Shown one piece after another: positions 34,738-42,959 of a stretch of 64,000 nt of DNA. Position 1 is the stretch's first letter. Each line of letters begins with the position of its first letter. Both the position numbers and the translations under genes were made by a program. The stretch is from Adhaeribacter radiodurans (GTDB lineage Bacteria > Bacteroidota > Bacteroidia > Cytophagales > Hymenobacteraceae). The DNA lies in assembly GCF_014075995.1 (NCBI RefSeq), contig NZ_CP055153.1, forward strand, positions 1 to 64,000. Direction: 5' to 3'. The notes under the pieces were generated by a model. It did not search any database. It was given only the letters and a program-made list of their open reading frames with translations, and was not told the origin of the DNA.

Positions 34738-34770
34738 CTCATTATGGCGCGGATTTACTTCCGTGACTTT
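34738..34770 (+). repeat. REP-like hairpin (family B) inside the family C element
   Basis: ATTATGGCGCGGATTTACTT then CCGTGAC: one mismatch in the stem relative to the RAYT-flanking units. It marks insertion of one repeat family into another. Confidence 0.6.
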
Positions 34771-34855
34771 CTCCTGCTAGCTACTTTCTGGTATCCTTTT
34801 CTAGTACATTTTTCTGGTGTAAGTCTTATCAGAGCGAGACTTGCGACTTACCGAC

Positions 34856-34955
34856 AAATGTCAGTCTCCCGACTGGCGAATACCTTAATACACGTCAGTC
34901 GAGAGACTGACTCTTGTTCTTACGCCCAAGTGACGCTTCGCTTAATACTTGCGCG
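34856..34955 (+). repeat. double-hairpin unit, structural relative of family E
   Basis: CAGTCTCCCGACTGGCGAAT ... GTCAGTCGAGAGACTGAC, then CAAGTGACGCTTCGCTTAAT then ACTTG. It has the same two-stem layout as the repeats at 55974 and 57028, but the stem sequences differ. Confidence 0.5.
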
Positions 34956-35460
34956 AGGAGGCGTATTTACTAAATCCTTTATCCCTACTACCTAGAGGAG
35001 TCAGGTAACTACTGGCAACTGATACCAGTTTAGTTATGGAGGGCCTTTTAGCGTTCCGGTGCCGACGCAGGAGGCATGGCGCAGTGCAACGAGCCAAGGT
35101 TCGCTAAACTGCCCGAGAGAGCCAAACGAGGCTCGCCGGCCACGAGGCAAAACTTGAAGCTCCCAAGTTAGATAGCACCTTTGCATGGAAAGATGAAATA
35201 TTTCTAAAAGCAAGCAGTAGAAAACTCTTATTCTTAGATCTTTTTAATGGATGAGACCATAAGATTAGGCTTTTAGCAACTGGCGAAAGCAGATGCGGGT
35301 TCCGGCTTTTGGCCGGAGTAAAGTCACAGACTTTACCTCATAGGTAGATACAAGTTTAAAAACTTGCACCAGGGATAGGAGAACTTTTAAAGCTTGACTT
35401 CCACCATCAAAACTACTTACAAAAGCACTTCTGTAGAGCGGGCAACTATCTGCTCTACTC

Positions 35461-35525
35461 TGAGAACAATCACTAAACAACATGACCGCCGTCATCTTTA
35501 TCCGGAAGCAAAAACCAGAATTTTG
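35461..35525 (+). promoter_or_regulatory. tandem CRP/FNR boxes and -7 element of ccoG
   Basis: TGAGAACAATCA (35461-35472), TGACCGCCGTCA (35483-35494) and GAATTTTG (35518-35525). Spacing is identical to the ccoN promoter. The ccoG ATG is 64 bp beyond the -7 element. Confidence 0.82.
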
Positions 35526-35588
35526 TAGAGAAGCCAAGTGATAAAAATGGCTGAAAAATTTTAAACCGCACATTTAAAATTTACTAAA

Positions 35589-36989
35589 ATGAGTCAGACA
35601 GTAGTGGATAAAGATGCCTTCCGGGATTCGATTGCCACCGTAGATAAAGAAGGAAAAAGAATTTGGGTTTACCCGAAAAAGCCCGTAGGGAAATTATACG
35701 AGTACCGCAAATTAGTAAGCTATGGGTTTCTGGCGTTATTATTCAGCGGGCCTTTTCTAAAAATAAATGGGCTGCCGGTATTACTATTGAATTTCCCGGA
35801 ACGTAAGTTTATCATTTTTGGGATGATTTTCTGGCCCCAGGATTTCTTTATTCTGTTGCTGGGCTTTCTGGCGTTTGTGGTCTTTATTATCTTGTTCACC
35901 ATTGTGTACGGCCGTTTATTCTGCGGTTGGGTTTGTCCGCAAACTATTTTTCTTGAAATGGTTTTTCGCCGGATAGAATACTGGATTGAAGGCGACCACA
36001 CGAAACAAAAAGCCTTGGACAAAGCTGATTGGAACAGTGAAAAAATTCTGAAAAAAGGCGCTAAGCACAGTATCTTTCTACTTATTTCCTTTGTAATAGC
36101 CAACACTTTTCTGGCGTATATTATTGGCGTAGAAGCTTTAAAAGCTATAGTAACCGATTCGCCGAGCAATCATATTGGTGGCTTAAGTTCTCTGCTAATT
36201 TTTACCGGAATTTTTTATTGGGTATTTGCGCGTTTCCGGGAGCAGGTATGTACCATTGTGTGCCCTTACGGCCGGTTGCAAGGTGTGATGATGGATAAGA
36301 AAACTACCGTAATTGCCTACGATTACGTGCGCGGCGAACCTCGCGAAAAGCTGCGCAAAAATCAGGAACGTACCGCTGGCGATTGTATTGATTGCCATCA
36401 ATGTGTGCAGGTTTGCCCCACCGGTATTGATATCCGGAATGGAGCCCAGCAAATGGAATGCATTAACTGCACCGCCTGTATCGATGCCTGCAACAACATC
36501 ATGGAAATGATCGGCAAGCCGAAGGATTTGATTAAATACGCTTCCGAAGAAAACATTGCGGAAAATAAACCTTTCCGGATTACGGGCCGCATGAAAAGTA
36601 TTAGTGCTGTGCTGGTGTTGTTACTGGCGGGTTTTGTAACCCTACTGGCAACCCGCAGCAACGTAGATGCCACCATTTTGCGTACGCCGGGCATGTTGTA
36701 TCAGAAAACAGCGCAACACCGCATCAGCAACCTGTATAATATTTCCATTATCAACAAAACTACCACTTCTCTACCTATTACGCTTCGGTTACTGGAACCC
36801 CAAGGTACAATTAAGTTAGTACGAGATAACCTGGTTTTACCAGAGCAAGGTTTGGCTGAAGGGGTGTTTTTCGCGGAAATTCCACAAAGCGCTTTACAGG
36901 GTACCAGCACCGAAATTAAGATAGGCGTGTACAGCGGCGATAAACTAATCACCACCGAAAAAACCAAGTTCCTGGGGCCAGGGCAATAA
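35589..36989 (+). CDS. ccoG: cytochrome c oxidase accessory protein CcoG (FixG/RdxA)
   Basis: A 466-residue membrane ferredoxin-like protein. It has about five membrane helices, the motif FCGWVCPQTIFLE in the N-terminal third, and two [4Fe-4S] ferredoxin sites, CIDCHQCVQVCPTG and CINCTACIDACN (about 263-298). The C-terminal periplasmic immunoglobulin-like domain (FixG C) begins after the last helix. CcoG is a cupric reductase that helps copper delivery to cbb3 oxidase. It heads the ccoG-ccoH-TauE-usp-hemN series on the same strand. Confidence 0.94.
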   Translation: MSQTVVDKDAFRDSIATVDKEGKRIWVYPKKPVGKLYEYRKLVSYGFLALLFSGPFLKINGLPVLLLNFPERKFIIFGMIFWPQDFFILLLGFLAFVVFIILFTIVYGRLFCGWVCPQTIFLEMVFRRIEYWIEGDHTKQKALDKADWNSEKILKKGAKHSIFLLISFVIANTFLAYIIGVEALKAIVTDSPSNHIGGLSSLLIFTGIFYWVFARFREQVCTIVCPYGRLQGVMMDKKTTVIAYDYVRGEPREKLRKNQERTAGDCIDCHQCVQVCPTGIDIRNGAQQMECINCTACIDACNNIMEMIGKPKDLIKYASEENIAENKPFRITGRMKSISAVLVLLLAGFVTLLATRSNVDATILRTPGMLYQKTAQHRISNLYNISIINKTTTSLPITLRLLEPQGTIKLVRDNLVLPEQGLAEGVFFAEIPQSALQGTSTEIKIGVYSGDKLITTEKTKFLGPGQ

Positions 36990-37004
36990 GTCAGCTATAA
37001 AAGA

Positions 37005-37048
37005 ACAACCACCCCAATCCTTCCTTAGCCAAGACGGGGAGTTTGGGA
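37005..37048. repeat. family D unit after ccoG
   Basis: AACCACCCCAATCCTTCCTT then AGCCAAGACGGGGAG: a degenerate version of the unit at 32871, followed by the same A-half and C-arm order. Confidence 0.5.
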
Positions 37049-37071
37049 AATAGAAAAATTTAAAACGATTA

Positions 37072-37121
37072 GCGGCCAGAGGCCGGACAATATTCAGACC
37101 CGAGCGAAGACGCTCGCGCTA
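37072..37121. repeat. family A right half
   Basis: GCGGCCAGAGGCCGGACAAT then CCCGAGCGAAGACGCTCGCG. Equivalent to the half-unit at 32948. Confidence 0.55.
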
Positions 37122-37170
37122 GGGTAAAGGAACCCTGAAATTTTAAAATTTAAAAATATTAGTAAAACTT

Positions 37171-37325
37171 TTCCAGTTTGGGTTGAGAGGACCTGCTAAG
37201 GATTTGGTGCTGCGAAGCAGCATTCCGCAGCGGAGCGAGGAAAGATTCCTTCGCCCGTCCGAACAGCCCAAACGCGCCCGTCGGCCGGGGAGACCAGAAA
37301 GGTTCATAGGGTCTTGCAAGCTCCA
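37171..37325 (+). repeat. family C arm, divergent subtype
   Basis: TTCCAGTTTGGGTTGAGAGG ... GCATTCCGCAGCGGAGCGAG ... CCCAAACGCGCCCGTCGGCC, ending with TCTTGCAAGCTCC. It is closest to the copy at 33039. The repeats fill most of the 383-bp gap between ccoG and ccoH. Confidence 0.6.
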
Positions 37326-37372
37326 GTTAGGAAAAGCTTTCATAGAAATAAAACTACTTTAAGAAATTAAAA

Positions 37373-37849
37373 ATGAACGCAGCAATAATAAATAAAACCA
37401 ATACCAGCTGGTGGCCTAAATTCATCATCGCGGCATTTATCCTATTTGCATTTTTCATTGGCTATATGGTACGTCTGGCTATGCAAACCGATGTAGACCT
37501 GGTCAGCAAAGATTACTACAAAAAAGAAATTGCTTACCAGCAGCACCTGAACCAGGTGAAAGAAACCAATAATTTATCTGGCGAAGTTACCATTGTACAA
37601 GCTGCGGCAGCGGAGCAACTAAGCTTGGTTTTCCCGGAAGTATTTACTCCTCAGAAAATTACCGGAAGCATCCATTTTTTTCGCCCCTCAGATGCTAAAC
37701 TCGACTTTGAAGTGCCGGTGCAATTAAACAACGACCGCCAGCAGCATATTTCTACCGAACGGTTAACCAAAGGTTTGTGGCGGGTGCAGATTAACTGGCA
37801 GGCAGCAAATAAAAATTATTACATACAAAAAGAAATAACCATAGAATAA
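37373..37849 (+). CDS. ccoH: FixH/CcoH family protein
   Basis: A 158-residue protein with one N-terminal membrane helix (FIIAAFILFAFFIGYMV) followed by the FixH-type VDLVSKDYYKKEIAYQQHLNQ (shown in part) and a periplasmic beta domain. CcoH acts in late steps of cbb3 oxidase assembly. It follows ccoG, and the next gene starts 1 bp after its stop, so the TauE-like protein is co-translated. Confidence 0.9.
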   Translation: MNAAIINKTNTSWWPKFIIAAFILFAFFIGYMVRLAMQTDVDLVSKDYYKKEIAYQQHLNQVKETNNLSGEVTIVQAAAAEQLSLVFPEVFTPQKITGSIHFFRPSDAKLDFEVPVQLNNDRQQHISTERLTKGLWRVQINWQAANKNYYIQKEITIE

Positions 37850-37850
37850 C

Positions 37851-38582
37851 ATGATTTGGGCAGGATTTCTTTTCGGGATATTAGGCAGTTTCCATTGCGT
37901 TGGGATGTGCGGCCCAATTGCTCTGGCGTTGCCGGTTGGACGGGGTGCTGGTTTGTCGTTTGTGACAGGCCGGCTCCTGTACAATCTAGGTCGTATTGTA
38001 ACCTATACTGCTTTAGGTGCTTTAGCGGGGGCAGTGGGCAAAAGTTTACAAATTGCCCTTTTTCAGCAAACCTTATCTATTGTTTCGGGGGTGCTGATCT
38101 TATTGGTGCTGGTTATTCCGGTAGCTTTGATCGGTAAATTCCGGAGCTTTACCGGTTTCGGTAAGTTGTTGACTTTATTAAAGAAAACTATTGCGCGGTA
38201 TTTTGGGAAAAATTCTACCTGGGCCTTAGGCGTGGTAGGATTACTAAATGGTTTGCTCCCTTGCGGATTCGTGTATTTTGCCCTGGCGGGTGCTATGAGC
38301 ATGTCTTCTATCCCTGCCGCGATGCTCTACATGTTTTTATTCGGATTGGGCACTTTCCCCTTAATGTTTATTCTTTCTTTATCCGGAAAATTAATTCAAC
38401 CCCGGATTCGCCATTTCTTTAATCGTTCGGTTCCGTACGTAGCGGGTGTTCTGGCGCTGCTTTTTATCCTGCGCGGTTTAAACCTGGGCATTCCATATGT
38501 AAGCCCGGTTATGGCTCAGTCTAAAACCGGCGGAACGCAAATACACGCTTGTGGCCACCCTAAAATAGCCAATGCTGAATAA
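37851..38582 (+). CDS. sulfite exporter TauE/SafE-like membrane protein
   Basis: A 243-residue protein with about six membrane helices. The N-terminal SFHCVGMCGPIALAL has a His/Cys/Met/Cys set that could bind a metal. LLPCGFVYFALAGA repeats the half-domain pattern of the DsbD/TauE-like fold. This subgroup sits in ccoGHIS clusters of Bacteroidota and other phyla, where it is likely to help copper or haem handling for cbb3 oxidase rather than sulfite export (inference from context). It starts 1 bp after ccoH. Confidence 0.85.
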   Translation: MIWAGFLFGILGSFHCVGMCGPIALALPVGRGAGLSFVTGRLLYNLGRIVTYTALGALAGAVGKSLQIALFQQTLSIVSGVLILLVLVIPVALIGKFRSFTGFGKLLTLLKKTIARYFGKNSTWALGVVGLLNGLLPCGFVYFALAGAMSMSSIPAAMLYMFLFGLGTFPLMFILSLSGKLIQPRIRHFFNRSVPYVAGVLALLFILRGLNLGIPYVSPVMAQSKTGGTQIHACGHPKIANAE

Positions 38583-38634
38583 GGCATTAAAGTATACCCC
38601 TCTACTTACTAGGTATAATTCTTCTAATATAATT

Positions 38635-39510
38635 ATGAAAAAGATGTTAGTTCTGACTGATTTAACGGATAACAGCGCCAATGCTTACCGGTACGCCGCT
38701 CAGCTAGCCTGCCAACTACAAGCCAGTATTCAACTGGTCTTTTCCTTTAACGGGGCCGCCATGACGCTCAACAGTCATTCTCTCCATTCGCAGAAGTTGC
38801 AAAGCTTTGCCAAGCGTTATGCCTGTGCGTCGCTGCAAAAAAATGATGGAAATAGAACCGAATGTTTACTTTGCAGTGATAAATGGCTGGAGGCACTACC
38901 GCTTTTAGTAGGAGTACATCAACCCGATTTAATAATTGCCGGCTCTGATATTCTGGAACAAATTCACCAGGAGCAAGGCCCCATGCCCTTGCAGGCTTTA
39001 GAGCAGTATCCTATTTTGTGGGTGCCCGATCAGGCTCATTTCCAGGCACCTAAGCACCTGTTATTTGTTACCGATTACACCGACCAGGATCCGGCTATTG
39101 TGGAACAGGTAAAAGCTTTTGCGCATCTTTTTCAGGCAGAAGTTACTTTGATTCACTTTTATAGTGCAACAGACCGTGTACGATTGGCCCAGATTAAAAA
39201 AGAAGGGGAAGTTTTGCACCGGTTACTAGCTTCTACTGGGCTCCGGTATTATTTGCGCGAGGAAGAAGATACAGTAAAAGGTGTATATGCGTTTACCACC
39301 GAAAACCCGGTAGATATAATTTTATTTGCTACTCGCGATACGCACCTTGCTCATAAATATTTCAGCTCCTTCAACCAGAAAAATCTAAGCCCAAATGCTA
39401 CGGTTCCGCTCCTGAACTTATACCAGGAACTGAAAAAGGCTTGCGCCGGCAATTGCCGATTATGCCAAGAAAGTAAATCTACCGCCGCTATAAGTGCACT
39501 CGAATTGTAA
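38635..39510 (+). CDS. universal stress protein (Usp) with C-terminal Cys motif
   Basis: A 291-residue tandem Usp protein from ATG 38635 (MKKMLVLTDLTDNSANAYRY); an earlier in-frame ATG overlaps the TauE gene and adds non-homologous residues. The first domain starts LVLTDLTDNS, the second HLLFVTDYTDQD. The usual ATP-binding G-2x-G-9x-G loop is not evident, so nucleotide binding is uncertain. The C-terminus carries CAGNCRLCQ (Cys-x3-Cys-x2-Cys), unusual for Usp proteins and a possible metal or redox site. It lies between the oxidase assembly genes and hemN. Confidence 0.85.
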   Translation: MKKMLVLTDLTDNSANAYRYAAQLACQLQASIQLVFSFNGAAMTLNSHSLHSQKLQSFAKRYACASLQKNDGNRTECLLCSDKWLEALPLLVGVHQPDLIIAGSDILEQIHQEQGPMPLQALEQYPILWVPDQAHFQAPKHLLFVTDYTDQDPAIVEQVKAFAHLFQAEVTLIHFYSATDRVRLAQIKKEGEVLHRLLASTGLRYYLREEEDTVKGVYAFTTENPVDIILFATRDTHLAHKYFSSFNQKNLSPNATVPLLNLYQELKKACAGNCRLCQESKSTAAISALEL

Positions 39511-39561
39511 AATCAATTCTAAAATTACATAGTTAAGAAATTAGTAAAGCAGCAAGAAGAG

Positions 39562-40932
39562 ATGGAAATAGTAATGGCTTCTTTGATTGAGAAATACAAC
39601 GTGCCGGCTCCCCGCTATACCAGCTATCCCACGGTACCTTACTGGAATAAGGAGGCACCTTCTGCCAGCCAATGGATGGAAGTAGTGAACCGGACGTTCG
39701 CGGAATCAAATGCCTCGAAGGGAATAAGTATGTATATTCACCTTCCTTTTTGCGAGGTTTTATGTACGTATTGCGGTTGTAATACCCGCATCACCAAAAA
39801 TCACGGGGTAGAGCAGGGATATATCCAATCTTTGCTGCAAGAGTGGGAAATGTACGTAAATCAATTTCCGGAAAAGCCGGTTATCCGGGAATTGCATTTA
39901 GGCGGAGGTACCCCTACTTTTTTCAGCGCCCAGAACCTTCGGTTGTTATTGGAAGGAATTTTCAAGAATGCTAGTATTCACCCGGAGCGGGAATTTAGTT
40001 TTGAAGGCCACCCTAATAACACCACCGCCGAACATTTGCAGGAACTTTATGATTTAGGTTTCCGGCGGGTAAGCTTTGGTATCCAGGATTTTGATCCTTT
40101 GGTGCAGTTAACCATAAACCGCATTCAGCCTTACGAAAACGTAAAATTTGTAACAGAAGCCGCCCGCCGTATTGGGTACGATTCCGTAAACTTCGACCTG
40201 ATTTACGGTTTGCCTTACCAAACGCAAAAAAGCATAGCCGCTACTATCGACCAGGTAGCAATCTTAAAACCCGACCGGATTGCTTTTTACTCGTATGCCC
40301 ACGTGCCTTGGGTAAAACCCGGCCAACGCAGTTACACCGAGAAAAATTTACCCGATAATAGCGAGAAAAGAGCCTTGTACGAATTGGGGCTGCAAAAACT
40401 GAATGCCTTAGGTTATACGGATATCGGCATGGATCATTTTGCCCTGCCGCACGATTCTTTGTACCAAGCCATGCAAACCCAGACCTTACACCGTAATTTT
40501 ATGGGCTATACTACTTGCCACACCGACCTGTTAATTGGCTTAGGAGTTTCCTCTATCAGCGATGCCAAATACGGTTACCTGCAAAACCAGAAAAAGGTAG
40601 AAGATTATAAAGCTACCATAGCCGCCGGAACGCTCTCTATTACAAAAGGACATTTATTATCTGCTGAGGATTTAATAATAAAAGAAGCCATTTTGGCTAT
40701 AACCTGCCACGGCAAGTTAACCTGGACCAATGAAGTAACTAGTTTATTGGAGGAAAATGATTTTAACCAATTAGCCGAAATGGAGGCTGAAGGTTTAATT
40801 ATAAATACAGCACAAACCCTGCAAATTACCGCTTTAGGCAAGGCATTTATCCGCAACATTGCTATGGTTTTCGACCGTAAGCTTCAGGACCAACAACCCA
40901 GTGCCTCACCCATTTTTAGTAAAGCTATTTAG
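39562..40932 (+). CDS. hemN: oxygen-independent coproporphyrinogen III oxidase
   Basis: A 456-residue radical-SAM enzyme that decarboxylates coproporphyrinogen III to protoporphyrinogen IX without O2. The Fe-S motif is CEVLCTYCGC (Cys-x3-Cys-x2-Cys) after the HemN start VPAPRYTSYPTVPYW; HLGGGTPTF binds SAM. The presence of the N-terminal PRYTSYPT block supports HemN rather than HemW. ATG 39562 or the ATG four codons later are both possible. No CRP/FNR box of its own was found, and it lies 51 bp after the Usp gene, so it is probably carried by the ccoG transcript. Confidence 0.93.
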   Translation: MEIVMASLIEKYNVPAPRYTSYPTVPYWNKEAPSASQWMEVVNRTFAESNASKGISMYIHLPFCEVLCTYCGCNTRITKNHGVEQGYIQSLLQEWEMYVNQFPEKPVIRELHLGGGTPTFFSAQNLRLLLEGIFKNASIHPEREFSFEGHPNNTTAEHLQELYDLGFRRVSFGIQDFDPLVQLTINRIQPYENVKFVTEAARRIGYDSVNFDLIYGLPYQTQKSIAATIDQVAILKPDRIAFYSYAHVPWVKPGQRSYTEKNLPDNSEKRALYELGLQKLNALGYTDIGMDHFALPHDSLYQAMQTQTLHRNFMGYTTCHTDLLIGLGVSSISDAKYGYLQNQKKVEDYKATIAAGTLSITKGHLLSAEDLIIKEAILAITCHGKLTWTNEVTSLLEENDFNQLAEMEAEGLIINTAQTLQITALGKAFIRNIAMVFDRKLQDQQPSASPIFSKAI

Positions 40933-40999
40933 GGGTTTAGGTCTAATTCTATTAAGAGCATTTCACAAAGTTGTAATTTCTAGATTGGGCAATCAGAAT

Positions 41000-41082
41000 G
41001 TTTATTCTGTTCCATGATGATCTTTATCATGATGGAACAGAATAAACGTCATAAAAAAGCACCCGTTTAATTAGTAGATTTG
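41000..41082 (+). promoter_or_regulatory. CRP/FNR promoter of the second usp gene inside a 48-bp palindrome
   Basis: Two 22-bp arms (41000-41021 and 41026-41047) are complementary except at one position, with a 4-nt loop. The centre is a TGATCTTTATCA box (41018-41029). A degenerate second box ending in GTCA occupies 41040-41051, and the -7 element TAGATTTG is at 41075-41082. Box-to-box (22 bp) and box-to--7 (36.5 bp) distances equal those of hemA, ccoI, ccoN and ccoG. The palindrome is unique to this promoter in the window. Confidence 0.75.
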
Positions 41083-41165
41083 GTTTTAGCGAAAGTCAAT
41101 AACAAGCTTTTACTCCTGGTTATTTTAGTGCCCGGAAAAAGTAATACTATTTAAAGCCAAATCTT

Positions 41166-42050
41166 ATGAAAACGATTCTAGTACCCACCGATTTTTCTGA
41201 GACTGCCACTAATGCTCTGCAGTACGCCGCCGCTATAGCTAGCCAGGTGAAGGGCAAACTGATAATAGCAACCATTATTAACTTACCCGTTGCCCCGGTA
41301 CTAAGTGAAGTAATTAACCCAAGTCTTGTTTCATTGGAAGAGGATTACAATAAAGAATTAAGTCGTTTAGCAGAAAACTTGCGCGAGAAGTGTAATCATC
41401 AGTTTGAGGTAGAAACCATATGTCAATACGGTTTTCTTCTGGCAGATTTGAACGAGATAGTAAAAGCGGAAGCGGTAGATTTAGTAGTTATGGGAACAAA
41501 AGGCGCTACTAATTTGCTGGACAAACTGGTTGGCACCAATACCTCCGAATACATAAAAATGGCTACCTGCCCGGTTTTGGTTATTCCGTCCGGGGCTACC
41601 TATACTGGGATTAAAAATATTGCCTACGCTTCTGATTTCGAAAGTGAGGAAAAAATAGTGTTGCAACAGCTATTTGGTATTGCCGAACCGTTTCAAGCGC
41701 AAGTTGCTATCGTAAACGTTCAAACAAATTACCAGTTAGATATTGTACCGGATAAGGAAATTATACAGGATATTAAAAAGAACTTTCCGGATAAGAACTT
41801 TAGATTTGCCCAGGTTCAGAAGAGTAAGGTAGTAGCCGGGCTGTACGAATTTATTCAAGAGAATCCGGTAGAGGTACTAGCTGTTGCTATTCAGCAACAG
41901 GGAGTCGTAGAAGATCTGTTTCATAGCAGCATTAGCAAGCAACTGGTTCAGCAAACAAAGTTGCCGCTACTCACGCTACCCACCAAGCCTTACCGAAAAT
42001 CGGGGATAAGGTCTATAGCACAAAAACAACCTGCCATTAAGGTGAATTGA
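41166..42050 (+). CDS. universal stress protein (tandem Usp domains)
   Basis: A 294-residue protein of two Usp domains. The first begins MKTILVPTDFSETATNAL and ends with VVMGTKGATNLLDKLVGTNT then CPVLVIPSG, which contains the ATP-loop pattern. The second (from about 150, IAYASDFESEEK) is degenerate. Usp proteins help survival in stress and respiration arrest. Single gene with its own strong CRP/FNR-type promoter, so it belongs to the low-oxygen regulon by inference. Confidence 0.9.
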   Translation: MKTILVPTDFSETATNALQYAAAIASQVKGKLIIATIINLPVAPVLSEVINPSLVSLEEDYNKELSRLAENLREKCNHQFEVETICQYGFLLADLNEIVKAEAVDLVVMGTKGATNLLDKLVGTNTSEYIKMATCPVLVIPSGATYTGIKNIAYASDFESEEKIVLQQLFGIAEPFQAQVAIVNVQTNYQLDIVPDKEIIQDIKKNFPDKNFRFAQVQKSKVVAGLYEFIQENPVEVLAVAIQQQGVVEDLFHSSISKQLVQQTKLPLLTLPTKPYRKSGIRSIAQKQPAIKVN

Positions 42051-42196
42051 TTTTTAGGCTGCCGGTTATAAAATTTACTGCATTAGCCCAGTAACAATTG
42101 TAGCCATTATCTTGCCCTTACTAAATAATAGTAAGATAGTATAAGGAGTTACGAGTAGGAGCTTTTCTTTCCTAAGCAGTATTAATTATACTCACT

Positions 42197-42949
42197 TTAA
42201 AAATACTGGGCAATTTTCTGCAATTCGGTTTCAATTTCTTTTTGCTTTTTTTCTCCGGCCAGCAGGAAAGAGTTCTTGGTGGTATTCAGTTGGTCTTTGG
42301 TTAAATCAATTTCCTGGGTTAGCTGGTTAATTTCGGCTTTTAAGGCATTCATCTTTTGGGTTAAGGCTTGTAATTCTTCGGCCTTCTTCTGGATTACTTG
42401 TTCTTTTTGGCGTACTTCTTTCAGGTACTGCTGGGCATGAGCGCTTTGAAAAGTGTTTAAATCGCGGCCAATAATATTTAAATATTCCTGACCCGTAGAT
42501 AAAAGTTTTTCTTTGGTGAGGCCGGTACTTTTTAACACGTTAAACGCCATTTTGTACTTTAGCGCTTCGTCCTGAATATCGTCGATATCTACTTTGCTAT
42601 CTACAAATTCTTTAAAATCGGTTCCCTGGAAGAGCGGGTTTTTGGCGTTAGCTTCGTCGATTAAGCGTTCAAAGTATTGTTCATGTTCCGGTAAAGAACC
42701 CACCAAAGTACCTCCCGGCGAATAAGTGGGGGTTTGATTAATGGTGGGTACGGGCGTACTGCTGCCCGTAATTAAAGGATGTTGCGCATTTTCGTTGGGT
42801 GTAGGCGTGGGCGTTACCACCGGCGCTGCAGATGCAGGAACCGATGGAGCCGGAGTAGGGGAGGCAACAGCCGGTTTATTTTCCTGGGCCTTATTCTTAT
42901 CGTCCTCAAACTCCACGAAAGGCGTTAATAGCTGTTTTAGAAAACTCAT
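42197..42949 (-). CDS. coiled-coil protein, last gene of the vWA/PP2C/kinase cluster
   Basis: A 250-residue protein of no family I recognise. A Pro/Ala/Thr-rich disordered linker (about 25-75, APSVPASAAPVVTPTPTPNE) precedes a compact helical segment (about 85-150, YFERLIDEANAKNPLF, DLNTFQSAHAQQYLKEV). The C-terminal ~90 residues are one coiled coil (EELQALTQKMNALKAEIN and on). There is no signal or membrane helix. It starts 10 bp after the actin-fold gene's stop and is probably co-transcribed with it. Its N-terminal helix SFLKQLLTPFVEFED looks amphipathic. A scaffold role is inference. Confidence 0.6.
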   Translation of the reverse strand: MSFLKQLLTPFVEFEDDKNKAQENKPAVASPTPAPSVPASAAPVVTPTPTPNENAQHPLITGSSTPVPTINQTPTYSPGGTLVGSLPEHEQYFERLIDEANAKNPLFQGTDFKEFVDSKVDIDDIQDEALKYKMAFNVLKSTGLTKEKLLSTGQEYLNIIGRDLNTFQSAHAQQYLKEVRQKEQVIQKKAEELQALTQKMNALKAEINQLTQEIDLTKDQLNTTKNSFLLAGEKKQKEIETELQKIAQYF

Positions 42950-42959
42950 AGCAGAATTA

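Larger units (their letters stand above)
34471..35200. repeat. element with long terminal inverted repeats (family C, full copy 3)
   Basis: Left arm about 34471-34680 (reverse orientation, ends in AGCTAAACTGGTGTTAGTTG) and right arm about 35013-35200 (begins CAACTGATACCAGTTTAGTT). The centre differs from copies 1 and 2: it holds a REP-like hairpin (34738-34770) and a double hairpin (34856-34955). This copy lies between ccoP and the ccoG promoter. Confidence 0.7.

Noticed and set aside
34744-34995. 83-codon frame between ccoP and ccoG
   Set aside because: It consists of translated hairpin repeats (family B and the double hairpin), not a gene.
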